The notes beneath the pieces were generated by a model. That model was given only the letters and a program-made list of their open reading frames with translations, did no database searches and was not told where the DNA came from. The position numbers were made by a program, and so were the translations under genes. Positions 63,221 to 64,000 of a stretch of DNA of 64,000 nt are shown here, piece after piece. The DNA is taken from NCBI RefSeq assembly GCF_029222905.1, contig NZ_JARHUE010000002.1, positions 124,001 to 188,000 of the forward strand, read 5' to 3'. Position 1 is the first letter of the stretch; every line of letters begins with the position of its first letter. Source of the stretch: Neptuniibacter sp. CAU 1671 (GTDB lineage: Bacteria > Pseudomonadota > Gammaproteobacteria > Pseudomonadales > Balneatricaceae).

Positions 63221-64000
63221 GTGGAACGCGCAGTTATCTTGCAAAATATACGCAACCTCGGCCAGGGTCACCTGGGTGTGCCGTTGTTGTTGCTGGCAAT
63301 TTTGGCGATGGTTACATTGCCGATACCGCCGTTCCTGCTGGATACGCTGTTTACATTCAATATCACCATTTCCATCGTTGTACTGCTGGTCTGTGTCTAT
63401 TCATCACGTCCACTCGATTTTGCTGTTTTTCCATCCATTATTCTGATCGCAACGCTGATGCGGCTGGCGCTGAACGTAGCTTCTACGCGTGTGGTGCTGC
63501 TGTATGGTCATGAAGGGGGTGATGCGGCCGGTAAGGTGATTCAGGCCTTCGGTGAGGTGGTGGTAGGCGGTAACTATGTGGTCGGTTTTGTGGTGTTTCT
63601 GATCCTGATCATTATCAACTTTGTCGTGGTGACAAAGGGTGCCGGTCGTATTTCCGAAGTCAGTGCCCGTTTTACCCTGGATGCCATGCCGGGTAAGCAG
63701 ATGGCGATCGATGCTGACCTTAACTCTGGTCTGATAGATCAGGAGGAGGCTAAACAGCGACGTCAGGAAGTGACGCAGGAAGCGGATTTTTATGGTTCTA
63801 TGGACGGTGCGTCCAAGTTCGTCAGGGGTGACGCGGTTGCCGGTATTCTGATTCTGGTGATCAACCTGCTGGGTGGTCTGGCGATAGGTATGCTGCAGCA
63901 TGATCTCGATTTCAGCACAGCGATGCGTTACTACTCTCTGTTGACGATTGGTGATGGTCTGGTGGCTCAGTTGCCTTCGCTGCTGCTTTCAACCGCGGCC
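63221..64000 (+). CDS. flhA: flagellar export gate protein FlhA (partial, runs off the window)
   Basis: First 260 codons of FlhA (full length about 690-700 aa); the 3' part lies beyond the window edge. The GTG start gives [22 protein letters not shown] helices follow, and the conserved FHIPEP-type block is visible: [18 protein letters not shown] near residue 82, [20 protein letters not shown] near 138 and [16 protein letters not shown] near 163, the proton/ion-channel loop. Transcribed from its own sigma-54 promoter region. Confidence 0.95.
   Translation, partial: MERAVILQNIRNLGQGHLGVPLLLLAILAMVTLPIPPFLLDTLFTFNITISIVVLLVCVYSSRPLDFAVFPSIILIATLMRLALNVASTRVVLLYGHEGGDAAGKVIQAFGEVVVGGNYVVGFVVFLILIIINFVVVTKGAGRISEVSARFTLDAMPGKQMAIDADLNSGLIDQEEAKQRRQEVTQEADFYGSMDGASKFVRGDAVAGILILVINLLGGLAIGMLQHDLDFSTAMRYYSLLTIGDGLVAQLPSLLLSTAA

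Overview
The window is a chromosomal segment of a marine, polarly flagellated gammaproteobacterium, most likely of the Oceanospirillales/Oceanospirillaceae group (Amphritea, Neptunomonas or Marinobacterium type). Signs of this are the Pseudomonas-like fleQ-fleS-fleR flagellar hierarchy, a FimX-like protein, a CrbS/CrbR-type acetate switch, an NhaD-type Na+/H+ antiporter and SSS-family transport. Genus-level assignment is inference from protein content only. There is no phage, IS element, CRISPR array or rRNA operon.

Layout. 1-5.8 kb: tgt-yajC-secD-secF (tRNA modification and Sec export), then nhaD. 5.9-13.3 kb: rnr, a DedA-PAP2 fusion, serB and a FimX-like degenerate GGDEF/EAL protein. 13.5-18 kb, minus strand: a Met-Gln-Met-Gln tRNA array followed by two 175/176-bp repeats carrying the tRNA-Gln 3' end, then ychF, pth, rplY, prs and another tRNA-Gln. 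18-25 kb: lolB and a TPR lipoprotein on the minus strand, divergent from hemA-prfA-prmC-moeB. The usual ispE between lolB and prs is absent. 25-29.6 kb: an AEC transporter and a CoA-transferase, the latter downstream of a sigma-54 activator with a recognisable promoter and two phased inverted repeats.

29.6-38 kb is the first flagellar block: fliC, flaG, fliD, fliS and fliT on the minus strand, divergent from fleQ-fleS-fleR. 38-49.9 kb is an acetate block: acs, crbR, crbS, a DUF4212 protein, an ActP-like symporter, a cNMP/CBS/DUF294 protein and a DnaQ-like exonuclease. It separates fleR from fliE. 50-64 kb is the second flagellar block: fliEFGHIJK, fliLMNOPQR, flhB and a truncated flhA running off the window.

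How the parts work together. Sigma-28 (fliC), sigma-54 (flhA, probably fliE) and FleQ-box-like sites (fleQ, fliE, flhA) can be read directly and suggest a Pseudomonas-type cascade. In the acetate block, the CrbS/CrbR pair lies between the gene that activates acetate (acs) and the genes that import it. The most unusual items are the tRNA-tail tandem repeats, the sigma-54/CoA-transferase cassette, the repeated -10/FleQ-box architecture, the likely rplY attenuator and the missing ispE. All similarity calls are made by recognition from the sequence; no search was run.
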